A stretch of 5,543 nucleotides of DNA from Syntrophaceae bacterium (GTDB taxonomy: Bacteria; Desulfobacterota; Syntrophia; Syntrophales; UBA2185). The DNA is taken from NCBI GenBank assembly GCA_003508565.1, contig DNUI01000254.1, forward strand, positions 1 to 5,543, written 5' to 3'. Under the pieces are notes generated by a model. It worked only from the letters and a program-made list of their open reading frames with translations. It was not told where the DNA came from and ran no database searches. Shown here one piece after another: positions 4,171 through 5,543 of this stretch (positions are counted from its first letter, which is position 1; the number at the start of each line of letters is the position of its first letter). A program made the translations under genes and the position numbers.

Positions 4171-5543
4171 ATGAAAGCTCACAAAGATTACATAATGCCG
4201 GCTATATCAGCGAATTCAGATGAGATGGTGATAAATCCTATCAATCTGTCTTTTGGCGGAGATCTTGAAACTTCATTCCTTAATGATTATTACCAGAATT
4301 CTCTAAAGTTAGTTCGTGTATCCCTTTTGGCCGGGATATTACTCTATGCAGTCTTTGGCATTCTTGATGCCCATTTAATTCCTGAAATGATCGGAAAACT
4401 ATGGTTTATTCGCTTTGCCATTGTCTGTCCCTGCCTTCTTGGCGTAATAGTGTTCTCTTATTTCTCGGCGTTTAAAAAGTACTTCCAGCCATCTATTGCA
4501 ATCTCAATGACTGTTGCCGGTGCAGGTATTATAACAATGATTGCTATCATTCCCCCTCCAATAAACTATTCCTATTACGCAGGGTTAATACTTGTATTTA
4601 TATGGGGATATACATTTACGAGAGTGAGATTCCTGTGGGCAACAATGGCAGGCTGGATCATTGTCGCATTTTACGAATTTGTTGCCATATGGATAATCAA
4701 TACACCATATACTATCTTGATGAGCAATAACTTTTTTTTCATCAGCGCAAATCTCGCTGGAATGATAGCATGTTACTCCATTGAGTACTATGCCCGAAGG
4801 GATTTTTACCTGGCTTTTCTGCTCAAGAAAGAACAGGAAAATATTAAGTCTGCAAATGAAATTCTGGAAAAAATAGTCGAGGAACGGACATCTCAACTAA
4901 CCGCTACAAACAAAGACTTAATGCAGGAAATAGAAGAGCGCGAGCGAGCCGAGCAGAAACGAATAGAATTAGAAAACAAACTGCAACAAGTTCAAAAATT
5001 GGAAGCCATGGGCACACTGGCAGGTGGGATAGCCCATGATTTTAATAATTTACTAATGGGTATTCAGGGGTACACTTCTCTCATGCTATTAGATACCGAA
5101 TCTATTTACCCACATTACGAAAAATTGAAAAACATTGAACAGTATGTCCTTAGAGGGGCTGAACTGACCCGTCAATTACTTGGTTTCGCGAGAGGTGGTA
5201 GATATGAGGTAAAAACACGAGACCTCAATGAGATTGTAAAAAAGAGTTCGGAAATGTTTGGTCGTACTAAAAAAGAGATAACAATTCATACAAATTTTCA
5301 AGAAGGAATCTGGACAGTTGAGGTAGACCAAGGGCAACTCGAACAAGTCCTCTTAAATCTTTATGTGAATGCCTCACAAGCTATGCCCGGGGGCGGTCAT
5401 CTCTATCTCGAAACTCACAATGTCACACTTGGTTATACAGATGTCGCACCTTATCAAAATAACCCAGGAAGGTATGTAAAATTGGCTGTAAGAGATACGG
5501 GAGTGGGAATGGATGAAAAAACGAGAGAGAGAATATTTGATCC
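4171..5543 (+). CDS. Six-transmembrane sensor histidine kinase (partial, C-terminus off the right edge)
   Basis: Two-component sensor kinase of the inner membrane; 457 codons plus two bases are visible. About 45 N-terminal residues precede six predicted membrane helices (near 47-66, 80-98, 109-127, 135-149, 154-176 and 187-205) with very short loops, so the signal is probably sensed within or at the membrane. An arginine pair (209-210) leads into a long coiled coil (about 217-278, containing EERTSQLTATNKDL). The dimerisation/phosphoacceptor domain has GTLAGGIAHDFNNLL with phosphorylated His289. The ATP-binding domain shows the N-box LNLYVNASQAM (Asn400), the G1 box DTGVGM (442-447) and RERIFD at the F-box. 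The G2 box, and any C-terminal receiver domain, would lie past the edge. AGGA (4162-4165) is five nt before the ATG, and an in-frame TAG at 4156 precludes a longer form. No partner response regulator is in the window. The ligand is unknown. Confidence 0.96.
   Translation, partial: MKAHKDYIMPAISANSDEMVINPINLSFGGDLETSFLNDYYQNSLKLVRVSLLAGILLYAVFGILDAHLIPEMIGKLWFIRFAIVCPCLLGVIVFSYFSAFKKYFQPSIAISMTVAGAGIITMIAIIPPPINYSYYAGLILVFIWGYTFTRVRFLWATMAGWIIVAFYEFVAIWIINTPYTILMSNNFFFISANLAGMIACYSIEYYARRDFYLAFLLKKEQENIKSANEILEKIVEERTSQLTATNKDLMQEIEERERAEQKRIELENKLQQVQKLEAMGTLAGGIAHDFNNLLMGIQGYTSLMLLDTESIYPHYEKLKNIEQYVLRGAELTRQLLGFARGGRYEVKTRDLNEIVKKSSEMFGRTKKEITIHTNFQEGIWTVEVDQGQLEQVLLNLYVNASQAMPGGGHLYLETHNVTLGYTDVAPYQNNPGRYVKLAVRDTGVGMDEKTRERIFD

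Noticed and set aside
4585..4896. Minus-strand 103-codon open frame
   Set aside because: It is the antisense of the kinase membrane and coiled-coil region, and the plus-strand frame there is clearly coding.

Overview
The window looks like ordinary chromosomal DNA from a Gram-negative bacterium, most likely a deltaproteobacterium (Desulfobacterota, Syntrophus-like). This rests on three things. A class A penicillin-binding protein has a PBP1B-type architecture with a UB2H-like region. A hybrid-style sensor kinase has the H-box context GTLAGGIAHDFNNLL, which is very common in that group. A eukaryote/mitochondria-like enoyl-CoA isomerase fits a fatty-acid or aromatic-acid degrader. The placement is inference; no rRNA or other phylogenetic marker is present.

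Layout. (1) Positions 1-1647, minus strand: most of a PBP1B-like bifunctional peptidoglycan synthase. It starts at a GTG codon and its C-terminus is cut by the left edge. (2) 1648-1755: a 108-bp gap with a good sigma70-type promoter for the PBP gene and a 9-bp inverted repeat. (3) 1756-2505, minus: a complete enoyl-CoA hydratase/isomerase (crotonase) family protein, best read as a delta3,delta2-enoyl-CoA isomerase. (4) 2506-2870: a divergent intergenic region with a promoter facing each way. (5) 2871-3542, plus: a complete Dph6-like PP-loop ATPase. (6) 3648-3839, plus: a 63-residue protein of unknown function with a good ribosome binding site. (7) 3840-4170: an AT-rich gap with possible alternative hairpins, a short palindrome and a weak promoter candidate. 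(8) 4171-5543, plus: a six-transmembrane sensor histidine kinase, cut by the right edge inside its ATPase domain.

The genes do not form an evident pathway. The isomerase and PBP genes share a strand and could be partly co-transcribed, but each has its own promoter candidate. The Dph6-like gene and the small gene are also co-oriented, 105 bp apart. I see no CRISPR array, insertion sequence, tRNA, prophage or toxin-antitoxin signature. The two least explained elements are the bacterial Dph6-like ATPase and the small orphan protein next to it. I found no convincing evidence for a new multi-gene system here.
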